This document shows, in pieces, positions 33,451 to 42,738 of a DNA stretch of 64,000 bases. A model generated the notes under the pieces. That model was not told where the DNA came from. It made no database searches and worked only from the letters and a program-made list of their open reading frames with translations. The position numbers and the translations under genes were made by a program. Position 1 is the stretch's first letter. Each line of letters opens with the position of its first letter. Source of the DNA: Roseateles koreensis (GTDB lineage Bacteria > Pseudomonadota > Gammaproteobacteria > Burkholderiales > Burkholderiaceae_C); assembly GCF_028595305.1 (NCBI RefSeq), contig NZ_JAQQXS010000009.1, positions 1 through 64,000 of the forward strand, given 5' to 3'.

Positions 33451-34110
33451 TCAGGATTGTTGGTATTGGTTGGCGAGCGCGAAGAGGTGGTCTTTGGAGG
33501 CCGGCTCCAGATAGGGCAACAGCAGGCTCAGCACGTGGAAGGCGCCGCGCATCAGCGCAGCCCCGGCCTGCGCGGGCTCCAGGGCGTTGCGGGGATCTTT
33601 CACATACTCAAAGCTGAGCCAGTAGCTCAACAGCACCACCATGGCGCTGGCCGTGGGTTCTTGCTCGCGTGCATCCATCGTCAGCACGCCGCCGTGTTGC
33701 AGGCCGGCCAGCACCTGGCGCATGGCTTGGCTTTTTTGGGCCAGCACGGTCTGGAAATGCGTTTCCAGGCGGCGGTTCTTGGACAGCAGGTCGTTCAGGT
33801 CGCGGTACAGAAAGCGGTATTTCCAGGTCAGCTCGTAGAGCATATGGAAGAACAACCAAGCGTCTTCAACATGGCGCACACCGTCAGCAGCAGCCAACAA
33901 AACGCCCAACTCCTGTTCGTAGCGGTTGAACAAGGCGTTGATCAACTCATCCTTGGCCGGGTAGTGGTAGTACAGATTGCCCGGGCTGATGTTCAGCTCG
34001 GCTGAGATCAGTGTGGTTGAGACATTGGGTTCACCAAAACGGTTGAACAGGTCCAGCGTGACTTCAAGAATTCGCTCGGCCGTGCGGCGTGGCGGCTTTT
34101 TAGTGACCAT
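33451..34110 (-). CDS. TetR-family transcriptional regulator
   Basis: A 219-aa repressor-type protein. The N-terminal helix-turn-helix RTAERILEVTLDLFNRFGEPNVSTTLISAELNISPGNLYYHYPAKDELI is outlined by the key residues F..G.....T..I.......GN.YYHY. The C-terminal part (LYELTWKYRFLYRDLNDLLSKNRRLE) resembles the TetR_C domain found in fatty-acid and stress regulators. The start MVTKKPP was chosen at the beginning of conserved sequence; an ATG eight codons upstream is possible. It is divergent from an ABC exporter with about 150 bases between, which is the usual target arrangement, though acyl-CoA sensing is also conceivable given the lipid genes nearby. Confidence 0.85.
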   Translation of the reverse strand: MVTKKPPRRTAERILEVTLDLFNRFGEPNVSTTLISAELNISPGNLYYHYPAKDELINALFNRYEQELGVLLAAADGVRHVEDAWLFFHMLYELTWKYRFLYRDLNDLLSKNRRLETHFQTVLAQKSQAMRQVLAGLQHGGVLTMDAREQEPTASAMVVLLSYWLSFEYVKDPRNALEPAQAGAALMRGAFHVLSLLLPYLEPASKDHLFALANQYQQS

Positions 34111-34264
34111 GTATGGGGAGTCTCCTCGTTTCATTCTGGCACCAAGCCGGGGACTTGCTCTAGGGTTTTCGCTCCACAGTGGCTGCAGACCCTGGGCGCC
34201 CAGGGTATTCGCCTCAAATAGCCTCATTTCAGCGCGATCAGCGTGGCTTTTCTACAATGCAGCC

Positions 34265-35218
34265 ATGCAGCATCCATACCTCTCCTCGGCCGGCCATGTG
34301 CCGGCCGTTTCGTTTCAGAACGTCAGCAAGACCTACCGTGGCGGTCAGGTCAAGGCGCTTGACGGCGTTTCCTTCGACATTGCGCAAGGCGAATTCTTCG
34401 GCCTGCTGGGGCCAAACGGCGCCGGCAAGACCAGCCTCATCAGCATTTTGGCCGGGCTGAGCCAGGCCAGCGGTGGGCGGGTGGAGGTGCTGGGGCACGA
34501 CGTGGTAGGCGACTATGCGGCGGCGCGTCGGGCCCTGGGCATCGTGCCGCAGGAGTTGGTGTTCGACCCCTTTTTCAGCGTGCGCGAGTCGTTGAAGATC
34601 CAGAGCGGCTATTTCGGCGTGCGCAACAACGAGGCCTGGATCGACGAGTTGCTGCATGAGCTTGGCCTCTCTGACAAGGCCAACGCGAACATGCGGCAAC
34701 TCTCGGGCGGCATGAAGCGCCGGGTGCTGGTGGCGCAGGCGCTGGTGCATCGCCCGCCCGTGATCGTGCTGGACGAGCCGACCGCCGGTGTCGACGTTGA
34801 ACTGCGCCAGACGCTGTGGCAGTTCATCGCGCGGCTCAACCGCGAAGGCCACACCGTGCTGCTCACCACCCACTATCTGGAAGAGGCTGAAGCCCTGTGC
34901 GGCCGCCTGGCCATGCTCAAGCAAGGCCGCATCGTGGCGCTGGACCGCACCAGCGATTTGCTGCGCGGGCGTGCCGCCACCATGCTGCGCTTCAAAACTG
35001 ACGACACGCTGCCCGCCGAGTTGCAGGCCCAAGCGCGTGTGACGGGCCGCATCGTGCAAATCAAGGCGCATGACGCCAGCGACGTTGAAGCCCTGCTGGC
35101 GGTGCTGCGCGCCGCGCAATGCCGGGTGGAAGACCTGGAGATCGGCCGCGCTGATCTGGAAGACGTGTTCCTCGAAATCATGCAGGGCGAGCCCGCGCAA
35201 CAAGGAGTTACGGCATGA
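34265..35218 (+). CDS. ABC-2 type exporter, ATP-binding protein (YadG-like)
   Basis: A 317-aa ABC ATPase. Walker A GPNGAGKTS, the Q-loop VPQELVFD, signature LSGGMKRRVLVAQAL and Walker B VIVLDEPTAGVD are complete, and the switch His is in TTHYLEEAE. After the nucleotide domain a C-terminal 80-residue extension ends near LEDVFLEIM, typical of the YadG/DrrA/CcmA-like branch. Its partner permease follows with a 4-base ATGA overlap. Exported substrate unknown. Confidence 0.9.
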   Translation: MQHPYLSSAGHVPAVSFQNVSKTYRGGQVKALDGVSFDIAQGEFFGLLGPNGAGKTSLISILAGLSQASGGRVEVLGHDVVGDYAAARRALGIVPQELVFDPFFSVRESLKIQSGYFGVRNNEAWIDELLHELGLSDKANANMRQLSGGMKRRVLVAQALVHRPPVIVLDEPTAGVDVELRQTLWQFIARLNREGHTVLLTTHYLEEAEALCGRLAMLKQGRIVALDRTSDLLRGRAATMLRFKTDDTLPAELQAQARVTGRIVQIKAHDASDVEALLAVLRAAQCRVEDLEIGRADLEDVFLEIMQGEPAQQGVTA

Positions 35219-36099
35219 AGCCCGAGACCATGAACGGGATGGCCCCGACGTTGAATTCCGCCGCCACCGCCACCGCCGATGTATCAGTGCAGACTCACAG
35301 TCAGCCCCCGGCGCAGACGGCCTTCGGCAGCCTGCGCGGTGTGCTGCGCGGTTCACGCACCTTGTTCAACAAGGAGGTGCTGCGCTTTTGGAAGGTCAGT
35401 TTCCAAACGGTGGGCGCGCCGATCTTGACTTCGGTGCTGTACCTGCTGGTTTTTGGCCACGCGCTGGAGAATCACGTCAAGGTGTATGGCACGGTGGGCT
35501 ACACCAGCTTTTTGATTCCCGGGCTGGTGATGATGAGCGTGCTGCAGAACGCCTTTGCCAACAGTTCTTCGTCGCTGATCCAAAGCAAGATCACCGGCAA
35601 TCTGGTGTTTCTGCTCGTAACGCCACTGTCGCACTGGGCCTGGTTTGTGGCTTATGTCGGCGCGGCCGTGGTGCGCGGTCTGGTTGTGGGGGTGGGGGTG
35701 CTGGCGGTAACGGCGTGGTTTGCGCCGCCGGGCCTGGCGTCGATCGCCTGGGTGCTGGCGTTTGCCCTGCTGGGCTCGGCCCTGATGGGCACCCTGGGCC
35801 TGATTGCCGGCCTGTGGGCCGAAAAATTTGATCAACTGGCCGCCTTCCAGAACTTCATCATCATGCCGATGACGTTTTTGTCGGGCGTCTTCTATTCGGT
35901 GCATTCACTGCCGCCGCTGTGGTTGGCGGTGAGCCATCTGAATCCGTTTTTCTACATGATCGACGGTTTTCGCCACGGCTTCTTTGGCGTGAGCGACGCC
36001 TCGCCCTGGCTCAGCTTGGCCGTGGTCGGCGGGGCCTTTGTCGGCGTGGCCGCGCTGGCGCTGGAGTTGCTGCGGCGCGGCTACAAGATTCGCAGCTAG
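35215..36099 (+). CDS. ABC-2 type exporter permease (YadH-like)
   Basis: A 294-aa membrane protein with about six hydrophobic segments after a 60-residue hydrophilic Ala/Thr-rich N-terminus. The ABC-2 family features are the early KEVLRFWKVSFQTVGAPILTSVLYLLVFGHAL, SFLIPGLVMMSVLQNAFANSSSSLIQSKITGNL and the C-terminal MPMTFLSGVFYSVHSLPPLW with PFFYMIDGFRHGFFG. These match YadH rather than drug-specific DrrB. The ATG overlaps the ATPase stop by four bases. Nothing gene-like is seen in the 240 bases that follow. Confidence 0.9.
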   Translation: MKPETMNGMAPTLNSAATATADVSVQTHSQPPAQTAFGSLRGVLRGSRTLFNKEVLRFWKVSFQTVGAPILTSVLYLLVFGHALENHVKVYGTVGYTSFLIPGLVMMSVLQNAFANSSSSLIQSKITGNLVFLLVTPLSHWAWFVAYVGAAVVRGLVVGVGVLAVTAWFAPPGLASIAWVLAFALLGSALMGTLGLIAGLWAEKFDQLAAFQNFIIMPMTFLSGVFYSVHSLPPLWLAVSHLNPFFYMIDGFRHGFFGVSDASPWLSLAVVGGAFVGVAALALELLRRGYKIRS

Positions 36100-36339
36100 G
36101 AGGCTGCAGCTGCGGGGCCAGTGCTGCCACTTTCAAGTACTGCATCGCACGCCAAACGGCGTCAAATCTGCGCCTGATTGGCGCTTAGATTGGCATGGGT
36201 TGGCCTTTGCACGGTGCGCATGGCGCCCAAGGGACTTGTGCGGCGTCATTCAAGGTTCGTTTTCCGTGTCCGGTCGGGTGGCGGCTGTGTTGGGGGGAGG
36301 GCTTGCGCATAATCCGGCGGCCTTCCTCTTCTATCCAGG

Positions 36340-38493
36340 ATGAACCGAGCCATGACGCGACCACAAGCTCCGCGATTGCCCTTTCCTATTCCCTTGCTGC
36401 AACTGGGGGCGCTGGCGCTGGCCGTCGTGGCCGGCGGCGTTGCCGCCCAGACGGCCTCGGCCTCGGCCACTGCGCTGGTCTTTGCTCCGGCATATGCTCC
36501 GGCTGACAGCGTGATCGCCGCCAATGCGCATCTCCTGACGCAAGGCATTCCTGAAATTCCAAAAACGCTGGCCGACGATGTGGCGCGTTACACCGATTTC
36601 CGCGGCCATGCTTTTGTTGACTGGCACCCGCTCAAGCGCGAAATGCTGGTGTCGCACCGCCCGGCCGGTGGCAACATCAACCAACTGTTTCGCCTGAGTG
36701 CACCCGCCGACGGCAAATTGGGGGTGCTGCAGGCCTTGACGGATGCGGCCGACCCCGTCAATCGCGCCAGTTACGAGCCCAAACACGGCGGCTACATCGT
36801 GTTCGAGCGTGCCAACGGTGGTGATGAAGTGGGGCAGCTGTATCGCCTGGATATGGGTGCCTCATCGGCCAGGCGGCCTGCCGTGCCAGTTCAGCTGACC
36901 CCCGCCAACGAGCGCCATGTCATGGTCAACTGGCTGCATGCGGGTGGCCAGCTGATCTATGTGTCGGTGCCGTTAGACCGCACCGCCGCCAGCGGCAGCC
37001 GGGCTGAGGTGACGAGCACCTTCTGGCGGGTCGACCCGCTCAGCGCCGAGCCGCTCAAGACGCGACGCAAATTGGCCGAGCTGCCCGGGGGCGGCTGGGC
37101 GGGTGCGCAAGTCTCTTGGGACGACCGGCAATTGGTTCTGACCCGCAGCATTTCCGCCAATGAGAGCCAGATCTGGTTGATGGACTTGGCCGACGGAAAG
37201 ATGCGTCAAATTTTGCCCAATGCCTCGGGCAATGGCGACAGGAATGCTGCCGCTGAAAAGGCCAGTTACCTCAGCGCAGGCTTCAGCCGCGACAACAAGT
37301 TTTTGTGGCTCAGCGGTGATCGCTTCGGGGAATTCCGCGAACTGCTGCGGCTTGATCTGGCGCGAGGTGACCTACAGCGGGTCAGCGCCGACCTGCCGTG
37401 GGACGTGAGCGGCATCAGTTTCACGCAGGATGGGCGTCGCCTGGCGGCCCTGTTCAACGTTGAAGGGCGCCATGAATTGAGGCTCTACGACACCGCCACC
37501 GCCAAGCCCTTGCCGCTGCCGGCGCTGCCCGCTGGCAACATCACCAGCGCCCACTACGCTGTGCGCGGGGATGAATTGGCCTTCGGGGTCAACAACGCCC
37601 AGGGGCCTGGGCAGGTATTCAGCATCCAACGCGATGGTTCGGTGCAGGCCTGGACACAGTCCTACGCTCCGCCCGGCGTGGACACGCGCTTGTTTCCTGA
37701 GCAGCAAATCATCCGCTGGAAGAGTTTCGATGGCAGGGCTATTTCGGGCCTGATGACCTTGCCGCCCGCTGACAAGTTCAAGGGCCGCCGGCCGGTGCTG
37801 ATTTCCATCCACGGTGGGCCTGAAAGCCAGGCCAGTGTGGGCTTTCTGAATCGCAACAACTACTTTGTGATGGAGCAGGGCGTGGCGCTGATCCAGCCCA
37901 ATGTGCGGGGTTCAAGCGGCTTCGGCAAGACGTTTCTGGCCTTGGACAATGGCTTCAAGCGCGAGGATTCGGTCAAAGACATCGGCGCCTTGCTGGACTG
38001 GGTGGCGCAGCAGCCCGGCCTGGACGCCTCGCGGGTGATGATCATGGGCGGCAGCTATGGCGGCTACATGACGCTGGCCTCGGCCACGCACTATGCCGAC
38101 CGGATCGTTGGCGCGGTGGACGTGGTGGGCATCTCCAACTTTGTCACCTTTTTGACGAACACCGAGAGCTACCGCCGCGACCTGCGCCGCGTGGAGTATG
38201 GCGACGAGCGTGAGCCGGCCATGCGTGCCCACCTGCAAGAAATCTCGCCGCTGACCCATGCGGAGCGGATCACCAAGCCGCTGTTCGTGGTGCAGGGCAA
38301 GAACGACCCGCGTGTGCCCTACACCGAGGCTGAGCAAATCGTTGCCAAGGTGCGCAGTCAGGGTACCCCCGTGTGGTATCTGCGGGCCGACAACGAGGGC
38401 CATGGCTTTGCCCGCAAAGAGAATCAGGACTATCAGTTCTACGCTCTGATCCTGTTCTTGCGAGAGACCCTGCTCAAGCCTGCGGCACCCTGA
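36340..38493 (+). CDS. S9-family (prolyl oligopeptidase/acylaminoacyl-type) serine peptidase
   Basis: An exported peptidase of 717 aa. An N-terminal signal peptide covers roughly residues 8-37 (LLQLGALALAVVAGGVAAQT). Residues about 60-450 look like the beta-propeller that gates the active site. The C-terminal alpha/beta-hydrolase domain holds the triad Ser572 (GGSYGGYM), Asp656 (GKNDPRVP) and His688 (EGHGF). SIHGGPESQ and QPNVRGSSGFG are the usual oxyanion and strand landmarks. It likely trims short peptides in the periplasm. It stands alone between the ABC exporter and bolA. Confidence 0.9.
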   Translation: MNRAMTRPQAPRLPFPIPLLQLGALALAVVAGGVAAQTASASATALVFAPAYAPADSVIAANAHLLTQGIPEIPKTLADDVARYTDFRGHAFVDWHPLKREMLVSHRPAGGNINQLFRLSAPADGKLGVLQALTDAADPVNRASYEPKHGGYIVFERANGGDEVGQLYRLDMGASSARRPAVPVQLTPANERHVMVNWLHAGGQLIYVSVPLDRTAASGSRAEVTSTFWRVDPLSAEPLKTRRKLAELPGGGWAGAQVSWDDRQLVLTRSISANESQIWLMDLADGKMRQILPNASGNGDRNAAAEKASYLSAGFSRDNKFLWLSGDRFGEFRELLRLDLARGDLQRVSADLPWDVSGISFTQDGRRLAALFNVEGRHELRLYDTATAKPLPLPALPAGNITSAHYAVRGDELAFGVNNAQGPGQVFSIQRDGSVQAWTQSYAPPGVDTRLFPEQQIIRWKSFDGRAISGLMTLPPADKFKGRRPVLISIHGGPESQASVGFLNRNNYFVMEQGVALIQPNVRGSSGFGKTFLALDNGFKREDSVKDIGALLDWVAQQPGLDASRVMIMGGSYGGYMTLASATHYADRIVGAVDVVGISNFVTFLTNTESYRRDLRRVEYGDEREPAMRAHLQEISPLTHAERITKPLFVVQGKNDPRVPYTEAEQIVAKVRSQGTPVWYLRADNEGHGFARKENQDYQFYALILFLRETLLKPAAP

Positions 38494-38544
38494 GTTGGGC
38501 ACTTGGTGAACGACGGCCATCGGCGATCAAACTAGAATTGCGCC

Positions 38545-38826
38545 ATGGCCGATCCCACACCCGCTGAAGTCCAGCACTACATTGCCGCAGGTCTTGCCTG
38601 CCAGACCCTCGAAGTCGAGGGTGACGGCAGGCATTTCTTCGCCACCATCGTCTCCGCCGAGTTTGAGGGTTTGAACCGCGTGCGTCGTCACCAGCGCGTC
38701 TATCAAGCGCTGGGCGATCGCATGCGTGAGCAGATTCATGCCTTGTCCATGAAGACGTTGACGCCCACCGAGTGGGCCGCGACCAACGTGGTCAACGCGA
38801 ACGCGAACGCGGGCGTGACGTCATGA
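38545..38826 (+). CDS. BolA-family protein (IbaG/YrbA type)
   Basis: A 93-aa small regulator/Fe-S trafficking factor. The BolA core [37 protein letters not shown] is present in outline, with the family His near HQRVYQAL. IbaG/BolA proteins pair with monothiol glutaredoxins. In many Betaproteobacteria a murA gene sits between this gene and hisG; here hisG follows directly with a 4-base ATGA overlap, so bolA may be the first gene of the his transcription unit. Confidence 0.88.
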   Translation: MADPTPAEVQHYIAAGLACQTLEVEGDGRHFFATIVSAEFEGLNRVRRHQRVYQALGDRMREQIHALSMKTLTPTEWAATNVVNANANAGVTS

Positions 38827-39464
38827 CGATCACGCTTGCCCTCTCCAAAGGCCGGATTTTCGAAGAAACCCTGCCCCTGCTGAAAGCCGCCGGCATCACC
38901 GTGCTGGAAGACCCGGAAACCTCGCGCAAGCTGATTTTGAGCACCAATAACCCCGAAGTTCGTGTGGTTCTGGTGCGCGCCAGCGACGTGCCCACCTATG
39001 TGCAATACGGTGGCGCCGATCTGGGCGTGGTCGGGCGCGACGTGCTGATTGAGCACGGCGTGAACGGCATGTACCAGCCGCTCGACCTCAACATCGCCCG
39101 CTGCCGCATGAGCGTGGCGGTGCGCGACGACTTCGACTATGCCGGCGCCGTCAAGCAAGGCTCGCGCCTGCGCGTGGCCACCAAGTACACCGAGATTGCG
39201 CGCCAGCACTTCTCCGACAAGGGTGTGCACGTTGACCTGATCAAGCTTTATGGCTCCATGGAGCTGGCTCCCTTGACCGGCTTGGCCGATGCCATCGTTG
39301 ATCTGGTCTCCACCGGCAACACGCTCAAGGCCAACCATCTGGTTGAGGTGGAGAAAATCATGGACATCTCCTCCCGCCTGGTCGTCAATCAGGCTGCGCT
39401 CAAGCTCAAGCGCGAGCCGTTGCGCCGCATGATCGAGGCGTTTGCCTCGGCGGTGCAGCCGTAA
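38823..39464 (+). CDS. hisG: ATP phosphoribosyltransferase, short form
   Basis: The first step of histidine synthesis, joining ATP and PRPP. At 213 aa it is the short HisG that lacks the C-terminal regulatory domain and normally needs a HisZ partner, which is not in this window. Family motifs [43 protein letters not shown] and the PRPP site [16 protein letters not shown] are intact. The ATG overlaps the bolA stop, which decides the start. Confidence 0.96.
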   Translation: MTITLALSKGRIFEETLPLLKAAGITVLEDPETSRKLILSTNNPEVRVVLVRASDVPTYVQYGGADLGVVGRDVLIEHGVNGMYQPLDLNIARCRMSVAVRDDFDYAGAVKQGSRLRVATKYTEIARQHFSDKGVHVDLIKLYGSMELAPLTGLADAIVDLVSTGNTLKANHLVEVEKIMDISSRLVVNQAALKLKREPLRRMIEAFASAVQP

Positions 39465-39542
39465 ATCCCCGGGGTGGGGCCGGTGCGCCGGCCTGCTCTG
39501 TGAGGCCCGCATTTCCCCTTTTTGTTCTCCGGTCCCGCCATC

Positions 39543-40853
39543 ATGTTGAATTTGCGCCAACTCAGCACCGCCGCTGCCGACTTTGAATCCGAGTTTCAGC
39601 GCGTGCTGCATTGGTCGGCAGAAACCGATGCCGGCATTGAAACCCGGGTGGCCGAGATTTTGGCGGATGTGCGCCAGCGCGGCGACGCCGCGGTGCTGGA
39701 GTACACCGCCCGGTTTGACCGTTTGGACGCTGCCAGCGTTGCCGCGCTGGAGCTGAGCCGCGAAGAACTCAAGGCCGCCTTCGACGCCATCACCCACGCA
39801 CAACGTGAGGCTCTGCAGGCTGCAGCCGCTCGGGTGCGCAGTTATCACGAGCGGCAGAAGCAGCATTCAGGCCTCAGCTGGAGCTACCGCGATGAAGACG
39901 GCACGCTCCTGGGCCAGAAGGTCACGCCTCTGGACCGCGTGGGCATTTATGTGCCCGGCGGCAAGGCCGCCTACCCCAGCAGCGTGCTGATGAATGCGAT
40001 CCCCGCCCAGGTGGCCGGTGTGCCCGAGATCATCATGGTTGTGCCCACCCCCGGCGGCGAGAAAAATCCCCTGGTGCTGGCCGCCGCCTATGTGGCCGGC
40101 GTCAGCCGCGCCTTCACCGTGGGCGGGGCGCAGGCCGTTGCCGCCCTGGCCTATGGCACCGCCACCATCCCCCGCGTCGACAAGATTACCGGCCCCGGCA
40201 ACGCCTATGTGGCCAGCGCTAAGAAGCACGTGTTCGGCCAAGTCGGCATCGACATGATTGCCGGCCCCAGCGAGATTTTGGTGCTGGCCGACGGCAGCAC
40301 GCCGCCCGACTGGGTGGCCATGGACCTCTTCAGCCAGGCCGAGCACGACGAGCTGGCCCAGAGCATTCTCTTGTGCCCCGACGCCGCCTACATCGCCCGC
40401 GTTGCCGAGGCGATTGAGCGCCTGCTGCCCACCATGCCGCGCCAAACGGTGATCAAGGCCTCGCTGGAAGGGCGCGGCGCCCTGATCCACACCCGCTCGA
40501 TGGACGAAGCCTGCGAGATCAGCAACCGCATCGCGCCCGAGCACCTGGAGGTGTCCAGTGCCGAGCCCCATCGCTGGGAACCCCAGTTGCGCCACGCCGG
40601 CGCCATCTTCCTGGGCGCCTTCACCAGTGAATCCCTGGGTGACTACTGCGCTGGCCCCAACCACGTGCTGCCCACCTCGGGCACCGCACGGTTCTCGTCC
40701 CCCCTGGGCGTCTACGACTTCCAAAAACGCAGCAGCCTGATCGAAGTCAGCGAAGCCGGCGCTCAGAAACTCGGCCCCATCGCCGCCGAGTTGGCCTACG
40801 GTGAAGGCCTACAGGCGCATGCCCGCGCAGCGGAACTGCGTTTGAAGAAGTAA
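39543..40853 (+). CDS. hisD: Histidinol dehydrogenase
   Basis: A zinc enzyme of 436 aa that oxidises histidinol to histidine in two NAD-dependent steps. The motifs [36 protein letters not shown] and [10 protein letters not shown] are clear, with metal/catalytic residues in SQAEHDE and IAPEHLEV. The length is normal. A seven-codon upstream extension to another ATG is possible but adds nothing conserved. It is separated from hisG by 78 bases. The next his gene, hisC, lies beyond an inserted toxin-antitoxin pair. Confidence 0.96.
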   Translation: MLNLRQLSTAAADFESEFQRVLHWSAETDAGIETRVAEILADVRQRGDAAVLEYTARFDRLDAASVAALELSREELKAAFDAITHAQREALQAAAARVRSYHERQKQHSGLSWSYRDEDGTLLGQKVTPLDRVGIYVPGGKAAYPSSVLMNAIPAQVAGVPEIIMVVPTPGGEKNPLVLAAAYVAGVSRAFTVGGAQAVAALAYGTATIPRVDKITGPGNAYVASAKKHVFGQVGIDMIAGPSEILVLADGSTPPDWVAMDLFSQAEHDELAQSILLCPDAAYIARVAEAIERLLPTMPRQTVIKASLEGRGALIHTRSMDEACEISNRIAPEHLEVSSAEPHRWEPQLRHAGAIFLGAFTSESLGDYCAGPNHVLPTSGTARFSSPLGVYDFQKRSSLIEVSEAGAQKLGPIAAELAYGEGLQAHARAAELRLKK

Positions 40854-40903
40854 TCGGCGGAGTTGCGCCTCAAAGAGTAGGCCAGGTGGTTGGCCTTGAG
40901 ATA

Positions 40904-40936
40904 ACACGAACTTCGTGTAACACGAACTTCGTGTTA
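40904..40936. promoter_or_regulatory. Duplicated palindromic operator of the toxin-antitoxin pair
   Basis: Two copies of the palindrome ACACGAACTTCGTGT lie at 40904-40918 and 40920-40934, centres 16 bases apart. The second extends to a 19-nt dyad (40918-40936). Such tandem sites are typical for cooperative binding of RHH antitoxin dimers. A -10-like TATTCT (40935-40940) abuts the second copy, with a poor -35 (TTCGTG) 17 bases upstream inside the first, so bound protein would block transcription. Autoregulation is inferred. Confidence 0.7.
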
Positions 40937-40947
40937 TTCTTGGGCCC

Positions 40948-41169
40948 ATGAAGAACGTCACCGTCAGCATGGAAGACAGCGTTGCCGAGTGGGCGCGTTT
41001 GGAGGCTGCGCGGCGCAATACCAGCGTGTCGCGGCTGGTGGGTGAAATGTTGGCCGAGAAGATGCGGCATGACGATGCTTACGAGCGGGCCATGCAAGAC
41101 TGGCTGCACCGCGAGCGCAGTTGGGCGTCTGATGGGCGCGACTATCCCCGCCGTGGGGCCGCCCAATGA
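40948..41169 (+). CDS. Ribbon-helix-helix antitoxin
   Basis: A 73-aa DNA-binding antitoxin. The N-terminal strand KNVTVSMED followed by two helices (SVAEWARLEAARRNTSVSRLVGEMLAEKM) is the ribbon-helix-helix fold of CopG/FitA-like antitoxins. The C-terminal 30 residues are charged and would wrap the toxin. No Shine-Dalgarno precedes the ATG, and the predicted -10 ends seven bases before it, so the message may be leaderless or nearly so. Its stop overlaps the toxin start by ATGA, ensuring coupled synthesis. Confidence 0.8.
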   Translation: MKNVTVSMEDSVAEWARLEAARRNTSVSRLVGEMLAEKMRHDDAYERAMQDWLHRERSWASDGRDYPRRGAAQ

Positions 41170-41627
41170 GCACCGGTGCTGCGGCCACGTTTGTGTTTGT
41201 CGACACCTCGGTGTTGATCCGCAGTGAAGACGGGGCCGATGAGGCCGCGCGCAGCTGCGTGATGGCTTGGTTGCGCGAGCTCTGGCTGCGCCGCCTGGGG
41301 CGGGTCTCCACCCAAGTTTTGAATGATTTTTATGCGCAGGTCACGACGCGGGTGAATCCGCCCATGCCCAATGGCGATGCGCGCGCTGAAGTGCGGCGTT
41401 ATCAGCGCTGGAACCCTTGGGCCATTGACCACGCCACGGTGGAAAGCGCCTGGTCGATTGAGAGCCGCTTCGGCCTGCCTTATGTCGACGCATTGATCGT
41501 GGCCGCCGCCAAGGCGCAGGGTTGCCGCCTGCTCCTGAGCCTTGAATTGCCGCATGAATTGCAACTCGACAGCGTGCAGATCATCAATCCCTTGTTGAGC
41601 GACCCGGCTCTTTTGACCTCCGTGTGA
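41166..41627 (+). CDS. PIN-domain ribonuclease toxin (VapC-like)
   Basis: A 153-aa PIN-domain protein that would cleave RNA when free of its antitoxin. Acidic residues of the metal site are visible: Asp13 in VFVDTSVLI, Asp54 in STQVLNDFY (often Glu in relatives) and Asp108 in LPYVDALIVAAA. The usual C-terminal SEDL motif reads SLELPHE here, so the fourth acidic position differs from the common pattern and activity should not be assumed. It ends seven bases before the hisC start, so hisC may be read through from this unit. Base composition is similar to the neighbours. Confidence 0.8.
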   Translation: MSTGAAATFVFVDTSVLIRSEDGADEAARSCVMAWLRELWLRRLGRVSTQVLNDFYAQVTTRVNPPMPNGDARAEVRRYQRWNPWAIDHATVESAWSIESRFGLPYVDALIVAAAKAQGCRLLLSLELPHELQLDSVQIINPLLSDPALLTSV

Positions 41628-41634
41628 GTGCGCC

Positions 41635-42738
41635 ATGAATCCAGCCAATGCCTCTCTTGAAAAAGACCTCGACGCTGCCCTGCGCTGTATTCGCGAGGAC
41701 GTGCGTGCGGCCCATGCCTACCCGGTGGCGTCTAGCGCCGGCATGGTCAAACTGGATGTGATGGAAAACCCCTTCCGCCTTTCAGCTGATTTGCAACGGC
41801 AGTTGGGAGAGCGCCTGGGCGCCGTCGCGATCAATCGTTATCCAGCCGAAGGCACGCAGCATCTGGCAGCCGCGCTGGCGCGCCATGCCGGCATGCCCGC
41901 CGGTTGCAGCATCACCTTGGGTAACGGGTCAGATGAGCTGATTACCATGCTCAGCCTGGCCTTGAGCCGGCCCGGCGCCTGTGTGCTGTCGCCCGAGCCC
42001 AGCTTTGTGATGTACGAGATGTCGGCCCGCTACCAGGGCCTGAAGTTCGTGGGCGTGCCGCTGCGCGCCGATTTCGAGCTGGACGGCCCGGCCATGCTGG
42101 CGGCTATTGCTGAGCACCAGCCGGCCTTGATTTATCTGGCCTACCCGAACAACCCCACGGGAAATTTGTGGGACGCCGCTGTCATCGAGCAAATCATCGA
42201 GGCCGCGCCCGGACTGGTGGTGATGGACGAGGCGTATCAGCCCTTTGCCGCCAGTGACGCCATGCATTGGCTAACGCGTTATGCCAACCTGCTGGTGATG
42301 CGCACCATGAGCAAGTTTGGGCTGGCGGGGGTGCGCATCGGCTACCTGATCGGCCAGCAGGCCTTGATTGCCGAGATTGACAAAGTGCGCCCGCCCTTCA
42401 ACATCAGCGTGCTCAACGCTGAGGCAGGCTTGTTTGCGCTGGAGCACGCCGACGTGTACGCGGCGCAAGCGACCGAGTTGCGGGCCCAACGCGCGAGGGT
42501 GTTTGAGGCCCTGTGCCAATTGCCCGGCGTGCAGCCCTATCCCAGCCAGGGCAATATGATTCTGACGCGGGTGCCCGATGCGCCCGCCTTGTTTGCCGCG
42601 CTGAAAGCGCGTGGCGTGCTGGTGAAGAATTCCTCCGCCGCCCACCCCATGCTGCGCAACTGCCTGCGCATCACCGTGGGCACACCGGATGAGAACCAGG
42701 CCTTGTTGGCCGCGATGAAAGAAAGCCTTGGATCATGA
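41635..42738 (+). CDS. hisC: Histidinol-phosphate aminotransferase
   Basis: A PLP enzyme of 367 aa converting imidazole-acetol phosphate to histidinol phosphate. Family motifs are [44 protein letters not shown] and the PLP lysine in [15 protein letters not shown]. The C-terminal [11 protein letters not shown] carries the phosphate-binding Arg. The ATG lies seven bases after the toxin stop, and the hisB start overlaps its stop, so it is translated within the TA-hisC-hisB run. Confidence 0.95.
   Translation: MNPANASLEKDLDAALRCIREDVRAAHAYPVASSAGMVKLDVMENPFRLSADLQRQLGERLGAVAINRYPAEGTQHLAAALARHAGMPAGCSITLGNGSDELITMLSLALSRPGACVLSPEPSFVMYEMSARYQGLKFVGVPLRADFELDGPAMLAAIAEHQPALIYLAYPNNPTGNLWDAAVIEQIIEAAPGLVVMDEAYQPFAASDAMHWLTRYANLLVMRTMSKFGLAGVRIGYLIGQQALIAEIDKVRPPFNISVLNAEAGLFALEHADVYAAQATELRAQRARVFEALCQLPGVQPYPSQGNMILTRVPDAPALFAALKARGVLVKNSSAAHPMLRNCLRITVGTPDENQALLAAMKESLGS

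Noticed and set aside
39478-39493. GGCCGG-N4-CCGGCC hairpin between hisG and hisD as a terminator
   Set aside because: The stem is only 6 bp, no T-run follows it directly, and the flanking genes belong to one pathway.
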